Source: Citrobacter sp. MGH106
Lineage (GTDB): Bacteria > Pseudomonadota > Gammaproteobacteria > Enterobacterales > Enterobacteriaceae
Direction: 5' to 3'
NCBI RefSeq assembly: GCF_001037495.1
Contig: NZ_KQ089822.1
Coordinates: forward strand, 1,922,001-1,986,000
Length of the DNA stretch: 64,000 nt
The notes beneath the pieces were generated by a model. It was not told where the DNA came from, ran no database searches, and was given only the letters and a program-made list of their open reading frames with translations. Of the stretch, positions 1 to 9,640 are shown piece by piece (the first letter of the stretch is position 1; every line of letters begins with the position of its first letter). Both the position numbers and the translations under genes were made by a program.

Positions 1-322
1 GGTTGGTGTAGTTGAAAAACCAAAAGCCGATGTTGCACCTTCTAATCTTGCTGTTGTCGGACGTTATGTTCTCAGCGCAGATATCTGGCCTCTGCTGGCA
101 AAAACACCTCCGGGAGCCGGTGATGAAATTCAGTTGACCGATGCCATCGATATGCTGATTGAAAAAGAAACAGTTGAAGCCTACCATATGAAGGGCAAAA
201 GCCATGACTGTGGTAATAAGCTAGGTTATATGCAGGCGTTCGTTGAATATGGTATTCGCCATAATACGCTTGGCGCTGAATTTAAAGCCTGGCTCGAAGA
301 CGAGATGGGTATTAAGAAGTAA
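1..322 (+). CDS. galU: UTP-glucose-1-phosphate uridylyltransferase GalU, C-terminal part (5' end outside window)
   Basis: This is the last 106 codons of a protein that is normally about 302 residues; the reading frame starts at base 2 and the start codon lies before the window. The visible part matches the C-terminus of enterobacterial GalU, including VEKPKAD near the left edge, the LTDAIDML segment and the terminal EMGIKK. GalU makes UDP-glucose from UTP and glucose 1-phosphate in the cytoplasm, feeding LPS core, trehalose and galactose metabolism. A strong hairpin terminator follows 24 bases after the stop. hns lies convergently downstream, as in E. coli. Identity is near certain. Confidence 0.97.
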   Translation, partial: VGVVEKPKADVAPSNLAVVGRYVLSADIWPLLAKTPPGAGDEIQLTDAIDMLIEKETVEAYHMKGKSHDCGNKLGYMQAFVEYGIRHNTLGAEFKAWLEDEMGIKK

Positions 323-346
323 CAGTCCGGTATTAATCAGGACGAA

Positions 347-376
347 ACGGCGCTGTTAATCCAGCGCCGTTTTTTT
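347..376 (+). terminator. Rho-independent terminator of galU
   Basis: A perfect 9-bp stem (ACGGCGCTG at 347-355 with CAGCGCCGT at 362-370) and a 6-base loop are followed directly by a run of T. Confidence 0.93.
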
Positions 377-411
377 ATACCTAATCCGGGTGGGGTGTTG
401 TACGAAGTACA

Positions 412-441
412 GATAAAAAAAATCCCGCCACAGGCGGGATT
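412..441 (-). terminator. Rho-independent terminator of hns
   Basis: A 9-bp stem (AATCCCGCC 421-429 with GGCGGGATT 433-441) has a 3-base loop. On the minus strand it is followed by a U-run, seen as A-rich sequence at 414-422. It sits 20 bases after the hns stop. Confidence 0.92.
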
Positions 442-461
442 TTAAGCAAACTAATTCTGAA

Positions 462-875
462 TTAATCCTTGATCAGGAAATCGTCCAGTTGTTTACCTTG
501 TTCTTCCATTGCTTTCTTGATCACAGCCGGTGTACGACCCTGACCAGTCCAGGTTTTGGTTTCACCATTTTCGTCTACATAGCTATATTTAGCCGGACGT
601 GCTGCGCGCTTAGCTTTGGTGCCAGATTTAACAGCAGCCATGCTATTCAGCAGTTCGTTAGGGTCAATACCGTCAGCAATCAGCATTTCACGATATTGTT
701 GCAGTTTACGAGTACGCTCTTCAACTTCAGCAGCGGCAGCGCTTTCTTCTTCGCGACGCTCGCTAACGACAACTTCTAATTTTTCCAGCATTTCTTCAAG
801 CGTTTCCAGAGTACATTCTCTTGCCTGCGCACGAAGAGTACGGATGTTGTTCAGAATTTTAAGTGCTTCGCTCAT
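462..875 (-). CDS. hns: Nucleoid-associated silencer protein H-NS
   Basis: 137 residues, the usual length. The N-terminal 80 residues are helical and charged (oligomerisation region). A basic linker follows at about 82-95, and the DNA-binding domain carries TWTGQGRTP, with the QGR minor-groove loop at 112-114. H-NS binds curved AT-rich DNA, bridges it, and silences horizontally acquired genes; the AT-rich accessory block between ompW and trpA in this window is the kind of target it controls. The gene has its own promoter and terminator and is convergent with galU. H-NS represses its own gene in E. coli. Identity is certain from sequence. Confidence 0.98.
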   Translation of the reverse strand: MSEALKILNNIRTLRAQARECTLETLEEMLEKLEVVVSERREEESAAAAEVEERTRKLQQYREMLIADGIDPNELLNSMAAVKSGTKAKRAARPAKYSYVDENGETKTWTGQGRTPAVIKKAMEEQGKQLDDFLIKD

Positions 876-917
876 TTTAGTAATCTCAAACTTATATTGG
901 GGTGGTTTGTTGAGCTA

Positions 918-946
918 ATAATAGAGCTATAAATTCAGTTGTGCAA
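918..946 (-). promoter_or_regulatory. hns promoter (-10/-35)
   Basis: Read on the minus strand, TTGCAC (946-941) and TATTAT (923-918) are separated by exactly 17 bases and lie about 45 bases upstream of the hns ATG. This matches the E. coli hns promoter as I remember it. Confidence 0.8.
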
Positions 947-1410
947 TAGCCAGGAATGTAAGGAATTCAAAATTGCGCTTTATTTAGTATCATTATTTAT
1001 TCTCCAGTCTTAAATTTTACCTGATGAACGGCATAAAAAAGGCTTATTGGTGAGGGGGCTTCTCATCAGGGGAGAGTAAAAATTCAGGATTCAGGTCACA
1101 TTTTTACCGTGTTGTAATAGTATCTCTTTGCAGCAATTTCAACCTTTTGTATTAGTTTTGCTTACGGAAATTCGCTATTACGATGTTGTCACAGCGAGTG
1201 GCAATAACAATAAGAGCAAGGGTTCTTTATTGATCTGTGACGATAAGTAGCATTGATGAATTTTGTTAGCACTATTTGTGAAAGAGTGTGTATATACGCG
1301 TCATACTTCATGTCACTTGCACTTTGGTTGTGCGCATTTACACCATTACACACTTAAGAATGCTCCCGCGAACACTTACTGTACCCACATTATTTAGGGG
1401 GAGGAGGGTG
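947..1410. other. Long hns-tdk intergenic region, AT-rich
   Basis: No protein gene is supported here. The region is AT-rich, with many A and T tracts, consistent with the H-NS autoregulatory zone upstream of the divergently transcribed hns. The tdk promoter should lie in the right half, but I could not pick a convincing -10/-35 pair. Confidence 0.5.
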
Positions 1411-1506
1411 ATGAGTGTCCGCTCTTTTATACCTTCTGGTGACGACGAACACCGACAAGTTTGCGAGTTATGCTACAATCCTGCGCATATTTATTTCCCC
1501 AGGTGA
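1411..1506 (+). CDS. Possible 31-residue leader or small protein upstream of tdk
   Basis: An ATG at 1411 is preceded by very purine-rich sequence containing two overlapping GGAGG motifs (1400-1404, spacing 6; 1403-1407, spacing 3). This is one of the strongest ribosome-binding sites in the window. The frame runs 31 codons and stops at 1504-1506, 13 bases before the tdk ATG; the stop overlaps the region that should serve as the tdk ribosome-binding site. The peptide contains CELCYNP, a CxxC pair. I do not recognise it. It could be a translated leader coupled to tdk, or simply a chance frame behind a purine tract. Confidence 0.4.
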   Translation: MSVRSFIPSGDDEHRQVCELCYNPAHIYFPR

Positions 1507-1519
1507 GGGCTTACGGTCA

Positions 1520-2137
1520 ATGGCACAGCTATATTTTTACTATTCTGCAATGAATGCAGGTAAGTCGACTGCATTGCTGCAATCTTCGTACAATTATCAG
1601 GAACGCGGTATGCGTGCTGTTGTATATACAGCGGAAATTGATGATCGCTTTGGTGCGGGAAAAGTAAGTTCACGTATAGGACTGTCGTCACCTGCAAAAT
1701 TGTTTAACCAAAATTCATCATTGTTCGAAGAGATTCGTGCGGAGAATGCGCAGCAAAGAATACATTGTGTGCTGGTGGACGAGTCTCAGTTTTTGACACG
1801 ACAACAGGTTTATGAATTATCAGAGGTGGTCGATCAGCTCGATATTCCTGTTTTATGTTACGGTTTACGCACCGATTTTCGTGGTGAATTATTTGGTGGC
1901 AGCGAATACCTGCTCGCATGGTCAGATAAGCTGGTTGAATTAAAGACCATTTGCTTCTGTGGCCGCAAGGCGAGCATGGTATTACGACTTGATCAGGCTG
2001 GGCGACCTTTTAATGAGGGCGAGCAGGTCGTAATAGGCGGGAATGAGCGTTATGTATCGGTATGCCGCAAGCATTATAAAGAAGCGCAGTCTGAAGGCTC
2101 TTTAACGGCCATTCAGGAACGACACAACCACAATTAA
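1520..2137 (+). CDS. tdk: Thymidine kinase
   Basis: 205 residues with the ATG at 1520, the usual length of type II thymidine kinases. The P-loop NAGKST is at residues 12-17, the Walker B / catalytic Glu segment is VDESQF near residue 88, and the C-terminal half holds the zinc-binding cysteines (CFCG and a later Cys-Arg-Lys-His). It phosphorylates thymidine and deoxyuridine with ATP in the salvage pathway. The frame is open further upstream from a GTG at 1415, but homologues begin with MAQLYFYYS, and AGGTGAGG at 1501-1508 is a suitable ribosome-binding site for 1520. It is convergent with adhE. Confidence 0.96.
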   Translation: MAQLYFYYSAMNAGKSTALLQSSYNYQERGMRAVVYTAEIDDRFGAGKVSSRIGLSSPAKLFNQNSSLFEEIRAENAQQRIHCVLVDESQFLTRQQVYELSEVVDQLDIPVLCYGLRTDFRGELFGGSEYLLAWSDKLVELKTICFCGRKASMVLRLDQAGRPFNEGEQVVIGGNERYVSVCRKHYKEAQSEGSLTAIQERHNHN

Positions 2138-2306
2138 TCCCTCAAACGCTCATAAGCGCTGATACACCCTGGGTAGGTCTATTGGTCTACCCTGACCATA
2201 CTCTCTCTTCTGACGCCGTTCTTGCCTTCTATGTACGATTTTCTGTTAGTGCCATTGACCTACAATGTCTGATGCCAGAACCGTTTGAATTTGTAAGATT
2301 CAGACG

Positions 2307-2333
2307 AAAAAAAACGGTCCCATCGGGACCGTT
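2307..2333 (-). terminator. Rho-independent terminator of adhE
   Basis: A 9-bp stem (AACGGTCCC 2313-2321 with GGGACCGTT 2325-2333) is followed on the minus strand by a U-run (A-run at 2307-2312). It lies about 30 bases past the adhE stop. Confidence 0.92.
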
Positions 2334-2363
2334 TATGGTGATGCTAAAACTTATGCGTGGGAA

Positions 2364-5042
2364 TTAAGCGGATTTTTTCGCTTTTTTCTCAGCTTTTGGC
2401 GCAGCAGTTACTTCTGTTTTAGCGACAGTTTCACCTTCGTTGTATTCACGACCGTAGTAAGTATCCATCAGGATCTGTTTCAGTTCAGAAATCAGCGGAT
2501 AACGCGGGTTAGCACCGGTACACTGGTCATCAAACGCATCTTCAGACAGTTTGTCAACGTGTGCCAGGAAGTCAGCTTCCTGAACGCCAGCTTCACGGAT
2601 AGACTTAGGAATACCCAGCTCAGCTTTGATTTCTTCCAGCCATGCCAGCAGTTTCTGGATTTTTGCTGCCGTACGGTCGCCCGGAGCACTCAGACCCAGA
2701 TGATCTGCGATTTCAGCGTAGCGACGACGTGCCTGAGGGCGGTCGTATTGGCTGAATGCAGTCTGCTTAGTTGGGTTGTCGTTCGCGTTATAGCGGATAA
2801 CGTTGCTGATCAACAGGGCGTTCGCCAGACCGTGAGGAATGTGGAACTGAGAACCCAATTTGTGCGCCATTGAGTGACATACGCCCAGGAAGGCGTTAGC
2901 AAACGCGATACCGGCAATAGTCGCTGCACTGTGTACACGTTCACGTGCTACCGGGTTCTTAGAACCTTCATGGTAGGACGCTGGCAGGTTTTCTTTCAGC
3001 AGTTTCAGCGCTTGCAGAGCCTGGCCATCGGAGAATTCAGAAGCCAGCACGGAAACGTAAGCTTCCAGAGCGTGAGTTACAGCATCCAGACCACCGAAAG
3101 CACACAGAGACTTCGGCATATCCATCACCAGGTTGGCGTCGACAATCGCCATATCCGGGGTCAGAGCGTAATCTGCCAGCGGATATTTCTGACCGGTTGC
3201 ATCGTCGGTAACAACCGCAAACGGCGTTACTTCAGAACCCGTACCGGAAGTGGTAGTGACAGCGATCATTTTCGCTTTCACACCCATTTTCGGGAACTTG
3301 TAGATACGTTTACGAATATCCATAAAGCGCAGCGCCAGTTCTTCGAAGTGGGTTTCCGGATGTTCGTACATTACCCACATGATCTTCGCGGCGTCCATTG
3401 GGGAACCACCACCCAGCGCAATGATAACGTCTGGTTTGAAGGAGTTAGCCAGCTCAGCGCCTTTGCGAACAACGGTCAGAGTCGGGTCAGCTTCAACTTC
3501 AAAGAACACTTCAGTTTCAACGCCAGCAGCTTTCAGAACGGAGGTGATCTGATCAGCGTAACCGTTGTTGAACAGGAAGCGGTCGGTCACGATCAGAGCA
3601 CGTTTGTGACCATCGGTAATCACTTCATCCAGTGCGATTGGCAGTGAGCCACGACGGAAGTAGATAGATTTCGGAAGTTTGTGCCACAACATGTTTTCAG
3701 CTCGCTTAGCAACGGTTTTCTTGTTGATCAGGTGCTTAGGACCAACGTTTTCAGAGATGGAGTTACCACCCCAGGAACCACAACCCAGAGTCAGGGAAGG
3801 CGCGAGTTTAAAGTTGTACAGGTCACCGATACCACCCTGAGAAGCAGGGGTGTTAATCAGGATACGCGCGGTTTTCATCATCTGACCGAAGTGAGCAACG
3901 CGTTCTGGCTGGTTGTCCTGGTCAGTGTACAGGCACGAGGTGTGACCGATACCGCCCATTGCAACCAATTTTTCTGCTTTCTCAACAGCGTCTTCGAAGT
4001 CTTTAGCACGGTACATTGCCAGCGTTGGTGACAGTTTCTCGTGTGCAAACGGTTCGCTTTCATCAACAACTTTAACTTCACCAATCAGAATCTTGGTGGT
4101 AGTCGGTACTGAGAAACCTGCCAGCTCAGCAATTTTGTATGCCGGTTGACCAACGATAGCAGCATTCAGCGCGCCATTTTTCAGGATAACATCCTGAACA
4201 GCTTTCAGCTCTTTGCCCTGCAGCATGTAGCCGCCGTGGCTGGCGAAACGTTCGCGAACAGCGTCATAGACAGAATCAACAACCACAACGGACTGCTCGG
4301 AAGCACAGATTACGCCGTTATCGAAGGTTTTGGACATCAGTACAGATGCAACAGCACGTTTGATATCAGCCGTTTCGTCGATAACAACAGGAGTGTTACC
4401 TGCGCCTACGCCGATTGCCGGTTTACCAGAGCTGTATGCTGCTTTAACCATGCCTGGACCACCGGTCGCAAGGATCAGGTTGATGTCCGGGTGATGCATC
4501 AGGGCGTTAGACAGTTCAACGGAAGGTTGATCGATCCAGCCGATCAGATCTTTCGGTGCACCAGCAGCGATAGCAGCCTGCAGAACAATATCAGCTGCTT
4601 TGTTGGTTGCATCTTTAGCACGTGGGTGCGGAGAAAAGATGATGGCGTTACGGGTCTTCAGGCTGATCAGCGATTTGAAGATAGCGGTAGAAGTCGGGTT
4701 AGTAGTTGGTACGATACCGCAGATGATGCCGATAGGTTCAGCAATAGTGATAGTACCGAAGGTGTGGTCTTCAGCTAAGACACCACAGGTTTTTTCATCT
4801 TTATAAGCGTTATAGATGTATTCGGAAGCAAAGTGGTTTTTAATCACTTTATCTTCGACGATACCCATGCCGGATTCGGCAACGGCCATCTTCGCGAGAG
4901 GGATTCGAGCATCTGCGGCAGCCAGAGCGGCGGCGCGGAAGATTTTGTCGACTTGTTCTTGAGTGAAACTGGCATATTCACGCTGGGCTTTTTTTACGCG
5001 CTCTACAAGTGCGTTAAGTTCAGCGACATTAGTAACAGCCAT
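2364..5042 (-). CDS. adhE: Bifunctional acetaldehyde-CoA / alcohol dehydrogenase AdhE
   Basis: 892 residues, matching the E. coli protein of about 891. The N-terminal half (about 1-440) is a CoA-acylating aldehyde dehydrogenase with its active-site Cys in VICASEQ near residue 246. The C-terminal half (about 450-870) is an iron-dependent alcohol dehydrogenase with the [10 protein letters not shown] nucleotide motif and the His-rich metal site around CHSMAHKLG. It reduces acetyl-CoA to ethanol during fermentation, regenerating NAD+, and assembles into helical spirosomes. It is a single-gene unit with its own terminator and a long upstream region. The extreme C-terminus is Lys/Ala-rich. Confidence 0.98.
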   Translation of the reverse strand: MAVTNVAELNALVERVKKAQREYASFTQEQVDKIFRAAALAAADARIPLAKMAVAESGMGIVEDKVIKNHFASEYIYNAYKDEKTCGVLAEDHTFGTITIAEPIGIICGIVPTTNPTSTAIFKSLISLKTRNAIIFSPHPRAKDATNKAADIVLQAAIAAGAPKDLIGWIDQPSVELSNALMHHPDINLILATGGPGMVKAAYSSGKPAIGVGAGNTPVVIDETADIKRAVASVLMSKTFDNGVICASEQSVVVVDSVYDAVRERFASHGGYMLQGKELKAVQDVILKNGALNAAIVGQPAYKIAELAGFSVPTTTKILIGEVKVVDESEPFAHEKLSPTLAMYRAKDFEDAVEKAEKLVAMGGIGHTSCLYTDQDNQPERVAHFGQMMKTARILINTPASQGGIGDLYNFKLAPSLTLGCGSWGGNSISENVGPKHLINKKTVAKRAENMLWHKLPKSIYFRRGSLPIALDEVITDGHKRALIVTDRFLFNNGYADQITSVLKAAGVETEVFFEVEADPTLTVVRKGAELANSFKPDVIIALGGGSPMDAAKIMWVMYEHPETHFEELALRFMDIRKRIYKFPKMGVKAKMIAVTTTSGTGSEVTPFAVVTDDATGQKYPLADYALTPDMAIVDANLVMDMPKSLCAFGGLDAVTHALEAYVSVLASEFSDGQALQALKLLKENLPASYHEGSKNPVARERVHSAATIAGIAFANAFLGVCHSMAHKLGSQFHIPHGLANALLISNVIRYNANDNPTKQTAFSQYDRPQARRRYAEIADHLGLSAPGDRTAAKIQKLLAWLEEIKAELGIPKSIREAGVQEADFLAHVDKLSEDAFDDQCTGANPRYPLISELKQILMDTYYGREYNEGETVAKTEVTAAPKAEKKAKKSA

Positions 5043-5529
5043 AATGCTCTCCTGATAATGTTAAACTTTTTTAGTAAATCATCTGCTCGATACGAGAGTA
5101 TAGACAGATCGACGAAAATTTGTGTAACGTTTTGAAAATCAAACGGTTAATTAACGTCCATTTACATTGATTTACTAAAAGAGCTTATACGCTAGCGTCA
5201 TTTAACTCTAACGCGTTACCTCCAGGTGGCGTAAGCAAGGTTACTCACTTCTGAGTAGTAATTGCGTGATCTGGATCAAAATTACGCAAAGCTGACACCT
5301 TTCAGCAGGCCCTTTTAGCGTTTATCGGCAAGTGTTAATAAATTGATGTGATGGATGGGTGTAACATTATCATATTTAATACATATTAATAACACTGAGT
5401 AATGGTAGCGTGTTTACACACATATACACAGATAGAAGGTGAACTATGCTGCTAAAAGGCGTATCTTCAGCGCGGTTTTAATCAATTTTTATGACTCATT
5501 TTTATCCGGCTAACGCTTCGGAGCTAACC
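5043..5529. other. adhE-ychE divergent regulatory region
   Basis: 487 bases without a gene. The adhE ribosome-binding site (complement of CTCTCC near 5046) is next to the adhE start. E. coli adhE has a long leader and several regulators (Fis, Cra, NarL, Fnr). An FNR-like palindrome is listed separately. No small gene is supported here. Confidence 0.6.
5266..5279 (-). promoter_or_regulatory. FNR-like palindrome upstream of adhE
   Basis: GTGAT-CTGG-ATCAA differs by one base from the FNR consensus TTGAT-N4-ATCAA. It lies 224-237 bases upstream of the adhE start. Anaerobic induction of adhE is established; binding at this exact site is an inference. Confidence 0.45.
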
Positions 5530-6177
5530 GTGATCCAAACGCTATTTGATTTTCCTGTTTATTTTAAATTTTTCATTGGGTTATTTGCGTTGGTCAACCC
5601 CGTAGGGATCATCCCTGTTTTCATCAGCATGACCAGCTACCAAACCGCTGCGGCGCGTAATAAAACAAACCTCACGGCGAACCTGTCAGTTGCTATCATC
5701 CTGTGGACCTCTTTGTTCCTTGGCGACGGTATTCTACAACTCTTCGGTATTTCGATTGATTCGTTCAGGATTGCCGGTGGGATTCTGGTTGTCACCATTG
5801 CTATGTCGATGATCAGCGGAAAACTCGGGGAAGATAAGCAAAACAAACAGGAAAAATCAGAGACCGCCATACGTGAAAGTATCGGTGTTGTCCCGCTGGC
5901 ATTGCCGTTGATGGCGGGGCCGGGGGCGATAAGTTCAACCATCGTCTGGGGAACTCGTTATCACAGTGCAATAAACCTGTTCGGTTTCTTTGTAGCAATT
6001 GCGTTGTTTGCCTTGTGTTGTTGGGGACTTTTCCGCATGGCACCCTGGCTGGTTCGCCTGCTGGGGCAAACAGGTATCAACGTCATTACGCGAATTATGG
6101 GGTTATTGCTTATGGCATTGGGTATCGAATTCATTGTCACCGGGATCAAATCCATCTTCCCTGGCTTGCTTGCCTGA
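5530..6177 (+). CDS. ychE: MarC-family inner membrane protein YchE
   Basis: 215 residues from the GTG at 5530. I chose this over the ATG at 5491 because GGAG at 5520-5523 sits 6 bases before the GTG, the upstream ATG has no ribosome-binding site, and 215 residues from this position matches E. coli YchE. The protein has about six membrane segments with conserved ALVNPVGIIPVF and the second-half repeat PLALPLMAGPGAI. These motifs place it in the MarC/UPF0056 family, whose function is unknown; the old link to multiple antibiotic resistance was not upheld. It is followed by its own terminator, so it is probably monocistronic. Confidence 0.92.
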   Translation: MIQTLFDFPVYFKFFIGLFALVNPVGIIPVFISMTSYQTAAARNKTNLTANLSVAIILWTSLFLGDGILQLFGISIDSFRIAGGILVVTIAMSMISGKLGEDKQNKQEKSETAIRESIGVVPLALPLMAGPGAISSTIVWGTRYHSAINLFGFFVAIALFALCCWGLFRMAPWLVRLLGQTGINVITRIMGLLLMALGIEFIVTGIKSIFPGLLA

Positions 6178-6193
6178 CGAGTTTGTTTACCGC

Positions 6194-6224
6194 AAACGGA
6201 GCTGATTCCAGCTCCGTTTCTTTT
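6194..6224 (+). terminator. Rho-independent terminator of ychE
   Basis: A perfect 11-bp stem (AAACGGAGCTG 6194-6204 with CAGCTCCGTTT 6209-6219) with a 4-base loop is followed by T-rich sequence. It starts 16 bases after the ychE stop. Confidence 0.93.
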
Positions 6225-6950
6225 CATTATTAGTAAAACCTCTCACTAAAGTTGAAAACCAGCAATGGAATGATCGAAGCTGCTGGTTGCGTATATTTAC
6301 ATTATGTATTGATTTTAAAGATAATTATTTTAAAGGCATTACGGTTGAGCTGCGGAGTCATTGTTATTTTATTAACATCATACTCTGGGGCTTGCTGTAG
6401 GATTATCGAAATGTTATTAGTTATTTCAGCATCTATTTTAGATGAATGTGCTAATTAATAACCAATTGTTAATTTTATGTACATTTTGACGTCAAGCAGA
6501 GACCGGACAGGGTTGTTTACTGCGAATTCGTCGTATCTGGTTGATTTTTTTGTTTTTATTGTAAGCCATCTCTTTTGTTGAGACTCTGTTTAGTGCGATT
6601 TATTTTCGATAAAAGAGAATTGGTTAACAAATCTGTAAAATGTATTGGCGGTTAAGAAACGCATTTGGTACTTTCCGGCCAGGTATTTTGCAGAAGATTT
6701 CACGTTGATGAGAATAATTTTCAATTAGTTTCTCACAGCAAAAGTAGTAGCGTGCTTCCGGCAGGGGAGGTACGTAGATAATCGACGCAAGGCGGTCGTA
6801 CGAATCGCCAGAATAAATAAAGTCGGTGATAGCGAGCAGTAAACAATAAACCACCTGACGGCAGAAAATCTCCGGTGCTGTACAGGAATCCTAACAGGAT
6901 TAACAGTCTGGTTATAAAACCAGCCATAATAATGAGGGAGTACAAACACA
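6225..6950 (+). other. Long AT-rich leader/regulatory region upstream of oppA
   Basis: About 725 bases with no supported gene; the small frames on either strand lack ribosome-binding sites. E. coli has a similarly long gap here. Close to oppA there are two small hairpins: AATCCT with AGGATT around 6889-6903, and CTGGTT with AACCAG at 6908-6923. The first lies just upstream of the second, within 65 bases of the start codon, so both are probably in the mRNA leader. The oppA operon is known to respond to Lrp and to the small RNA GcvB. Confidence 0.55.
6942..6950 (+). promoter_or_regulatory. CA-rich GcvB-type pairing site before oppA start
   Basis: ACAAACACA immediately precedes the oppA ATG and lies just after the GAGGGAG ribosome-binding site. 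It is complementary in character to the GU-rich R1 region of GcvB, which is known to repress oppA translation in E. coli and Salmonella. The gcvB gene itself is not in the window. Confidence 0.6.
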
Positions 6951-8582
6951 ATGTCTAACATCACAAAAAAAAGTTTAGTAGCTGCGGGGATCCTAACTGC
7001 GCTAATAGCCGGGAATGTTGCTACGGCGGCAGTTGTGCCAGCTGGTGTTCAGCTTGCTGAAAAACAGACGCTGGTGCGTAATAATGGCTCGGAAGTTCAG
7101 TCACTCGATCCACATAAAATCGAAGGTGTACCGGAATCCAACATTAACCGTGACTTATTCGAAGGTTTATTAATCAGTGACGTTGATGGCAAACCATCAC
7201 CAGGCGTGGCTGAGAAATGGGAAAATAAAGATTTTAAAGTCTGGACATTCCATCTGCGTAAAGACGCAAAATGGTCTGACGGAACACCTGTTACTGCACA
7301 AGATTTCGTCTATAGCTGGCAGCGTCTGGCCAATCCGAATACCGCATCACCGTATGCCAGTTATTTGCAGTACGGTCATATTGTCAATATTGATGATATT
7401 ATCGCCGGTAAAAAGCCGGTAACAGACCTCGGTGTAAAAGCGGTTGATGACCATACCTTTGAAGTGACCCTTAGTGAACCAGTTCCTTATTTTTATAAAC
7501 TGCTTGTTCACTCTTCCGTTTCACCAGTCCCTAAAGCCGTTGTTGAAAAATTTGGTGATAAATGGACCCAGCCAGCTAACATCGTTTCTAACGGTTCATA
7601 CAAACTGAAAGATTGGGTAGTTAACGAACGCATTGTGCTTGAGCGTAATACCAACTACTGGGACAACGATAAAACGGTTATTAACCAGGTAACCTACCTG
7701 CCTATTTCCTCTGAAGTCACTGACGTTAACCGCTATCGCAGTGGTGAAATCGACATGACCTATAACAACATGCCGATTGAGTTATTCCAGAAGCTGAAAA
7801 AAGAGATCCCGAACGAAGTTCACGTTGATCCGTATCTGTGTACCTACTATTACGAAATTAATAACCAGAAAGCACCGTTCAACGATGTTCGTGTTCGTAC
7901 CGCACTGAAGCTGGCGCTGGATCGTGACATTATCGTCAACAAAGTAAAAAACCAGGGCGATCTACCGGCTTATAGCTTTACACCGCCATATACCGATGGC
8001 GCGAAACTGGTTGAACCAGAGTGGTTCAAATGGTCACAGGAAAAACGTAACGAAGAAGCTAAAAAACTGCTGGCTGAAGCAGGCTTCACTGCTGAAAAAC
8101 CACTGACCTTCGATCTGCTGTATAACACCTCTGATCTGCATAAGAAACTGGCTATCGCTGCGGCATCTATCTGGAAGAAAAATCTGGGCGCAAACGTGAA
8201 GCTGGAAAACCAGGAGTGGAAGACTTTCCTCGATACGCGTCATCAGGGCAACTATGATGTTTCGCGTGCAGGCTGGTGTGCGGATTACAACGAGCCGACC
8301 TCTTTCCTGAATATGGTACTGTCTGACAGCTCCAACAACACCGTCCACTATAAGAGCCCTGCATTTGACAAGCTGATTGCAGATACTCTGAAAGCTACGG
8401 ATGAAGCGCAGCGTAGTGAGCTGTATTCGAAAGCAGAACAGCAGCTTGATGCCGACTCTGCGATTGTACCGGTTTATTACTATGTTAACGCCCGCCTGGT
8501 GAAACCATGGGTAGGCGGATACTCCGGTAAAGACCCGATGGATAATATCCACGTTAAAGACTTGTATATTATCAAGCATTAA
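6951..8582 (+). CDS. oppA: Periplasmic oligopeptide-binding protein OppA
   Basis: 543 residues, the normal length. A Sec signal peptide (KKSLVAAGILTALIAGNVATA, cut after about residue 26) is followed by a class-C solute-binding protein. The mature region carries SLDPHKIEGVPESN and the family motif around GVAEKWE...WTFHLR. OppA captures peptides of two to five residues almost independently of sequence and delivers them to OppBCDF. It is first in the operon. A hairpin with a T-run directly follows the gene and probably lets OppA be made in excess over the membrane components. Start: ATG at 6951 after GAGGGAG. Confidence 0.98.
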   Translation: MSNITKKSLVAAGILTALIAGNVATAAVVPAGVQLAEKQTLVRNNGSEVQSLDPHKIEGVPESNINRDLFEGLLISDVDGKPSPGVAEKWENKDFKVWTFHLRKDAKWSDGTPVTAQDFVYSWQRLANPNTASPYASYLQYGHIVNIDDIIAGKKPVTDLGVKAVDDHTFEVTLSEPVPYFYKLLVHSSVSPVPKAVVEKFGDKWTQPANIVSNGSYKLKDWVVNERIVLERNTNYWDNDKTVINQVTYLPISSEVTDVNRYRSGEIDMTYNNMPIELFQKLKKEIPNEVHVDPYLCTYYYEINNQKAPFNDVRVRTALKLALDRDIIVNKVKNQGDLPAYSFTPPYTDGAKLVEPEWFKWSQEKRNEEAKKLLAEAGFTAEKPLTFDLLYNTSDLHKKLAIAAASIWKKNLGANVKLENQEWKTFLDTRHQGNYDVSRAGWCADYNEPTSFLNMVLSDSSNNTVHYKSPAFDKLIADTLKATDEAQRSELYSKAEQQLDADSAIVPVYYYVNARLVKPWVGGYSGKDPMDNIHVKDLYIIKH

Positions 8583-8587
8583 TGGCA

Positions 8588-8627
8588 AGACGTGGGGCAA
8601 TCTTTTTTTGCCCCACAGTGTCTTTTT
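8588..8627 (+). terminator. Partial terminator / processing hairpin between oppA and oppB
   Basis: GTGGGGCAA (8592-8600) pairs with TTGCCCCAC (8608-8616); flanking AAGAC and GTCTT extend the stem after a bulge, and TTTTTT follows. Because oppBCDF has no other obvious promoter, this is probably a leaky terminator or mRNA-stabilising structure that gives high OppA relative to OppBCDF. Confidence 0.85.
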
Positions 8628-8641
8628 TCATTGAACTATAA

Positions 8642-8678
8642 ACACCTCTTTGCCATGACGTTTGGGTGAAAGAGGTGT
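8642..8678 (+). repeat. Second inverted repeat in oppA-oppB spacer
   Basis: A perfect 10-bp inverted repeat (ACACCTCTTT 8642-8651, AAAGAGGTGT 8669-8678) with a 17-base loop lies 28 bases before the oppB start. It has no T-run, so it is not a terminator. It might be an mRNA stability element or a protein or small-RNA site. Confidence 0.6.
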
Positions 8679-8705
8679 AAAGGCACACGCCAGAAGGTAC
8701 GGGCA

Positions 8706-9626
8706 ATGTTGAAATTTATATTACGCCGCTGTCTGGAAGCGATTCCGACGCTGTTTATTCTTATTACGATTTCATTCTTTATGATGCGCCTTGCACCGGG
8801 AAGTCCTTTCACCGGGGAGCGCGCGCTGCCGCCAGAAGTTCTGGCGAATATTGAAGCTAAATACCATCTTAATGACCCGATCTCGACACAGTACTTCAGC
8901 TACCTGAAGCAACTGGCGCATGGTGATTTTGGACCCTCATTTAAATATAAAGACTACACGGTTAATGACCTGGTCGCTTCAAGCTTTCCGGTTTCTGCGA
9001 AGTTGGGTGCTGCCGCCTTTATTCTCGCGGTTGTTATCGGGGTGAGTGCTGGTGTGATTGCCGCATTGAAGCAAAATACCCGCTGGGATTACACGGTAAT
9101 GGGGGTAGCGATGACCGGGGTGGTGATCCCCAGTTTCGTTGTTGCTCCCTTATTAGTCATGATATTTGCGATAACGCTGAAATGGTTACCCGGCGGAGGC
9201 TGGAACGGTGGGGCGCTGAAATTCATGATCCTGCCGATGGTGGCGTTATCACTCGCTTATATCGCCAGTATCGCCCGTATTACTCGCGGCTCGATGATTG
9301 AAGTGTTGCACTCTAACTTTATTCGTACTGCGCGAGCCAAAGGGCTGCCGATGCGACGCATTATTTTCCGCCACGCATTAAAACCCGCGCTGTTGCCTGT
9401 ACTGTCCTATATGGGCCCGGCATTCGTCGGTATTATTACCGGTTCAATGGTTATTGAAACTATTTATGGCTTACCAGGTATTGGACAGTTGTTCGTGAAT
9501 GGCGCGCTGAACCGCGATTACTCGCTGGTATTGAGTCTGACCATCCTGGTGGGGGCGCTGACCATCGTGTTTAATGCGATTGTCGATGTGCTGTATGCCG
9601 TTATCGACCCGAAAATTCGTTACTGA
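8706..9626 (+). CDS. oppB: Oligopeptide ABC transporter permease OppB
   Basis: 306 residues with about six membrane segments. The N-terminal motif LKFILRRCLEAIPTLF is typical of DppB/OppB permeases. The EAA loop that contacts the ATPases is seen as FIRTARAKGLPMRRIIFRHALKPALLP near residues 201-227. It forms the inner-membrane channel with OppC. It lies in the oppABCDF operon, 123 bases after oppA and 14 bases before oppC. Confidence 0.97.
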   Translation: MLKFILRRCLEAIPTLFILITISFFMMRLAPGSPFTGERALPPEVLANIEAKYHLNDPISTQYFSYLKQLAHGDFGPSFKYKDYTVNDLVASSFPVSAKLGAAAFILAVVIGVSAGVIAALKQNTRWDYTVMGVAMTGVVIPSFVVAPLLVMIFAITLKWLPGGGWNGGALKFMILPMVALSLAYIASIARITRGSMIEVLHSNFIRTARAKGLPMRRIIFRHALKPALLPVLSYMGPAFVGIITGSMVIETIYGLPGIGQLFVNGALNRDYSLVLSLTILVGALTIVFNAIVDVLYAVIDPKIRY

Positions 9627-9640
9627 TACTGGAGCTCGCT

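Noticed and set aside
2171-2192. GGGTAG/CTACCC inverted repeat after tdk as a terminator
   Set aside because: Only six bp, with a ten-base loop and no T-run; too weak to list.
2874-3647. 257-codon open frame antisense to adhE (also 4146-4778)
   Set aside because: It mirrors the codon pattern of the strongly biased adhE gene, has no ribosome-binding site and encodes a low-complexity Gln/Arg/Phe-rich product.
6624-6964. Overlapping minus-strand frames upstream of oppA
   Set aside because: Three competing frames in AT-rich leader DNA, none with a ribosome-binding site; one overlaps the oppA start.
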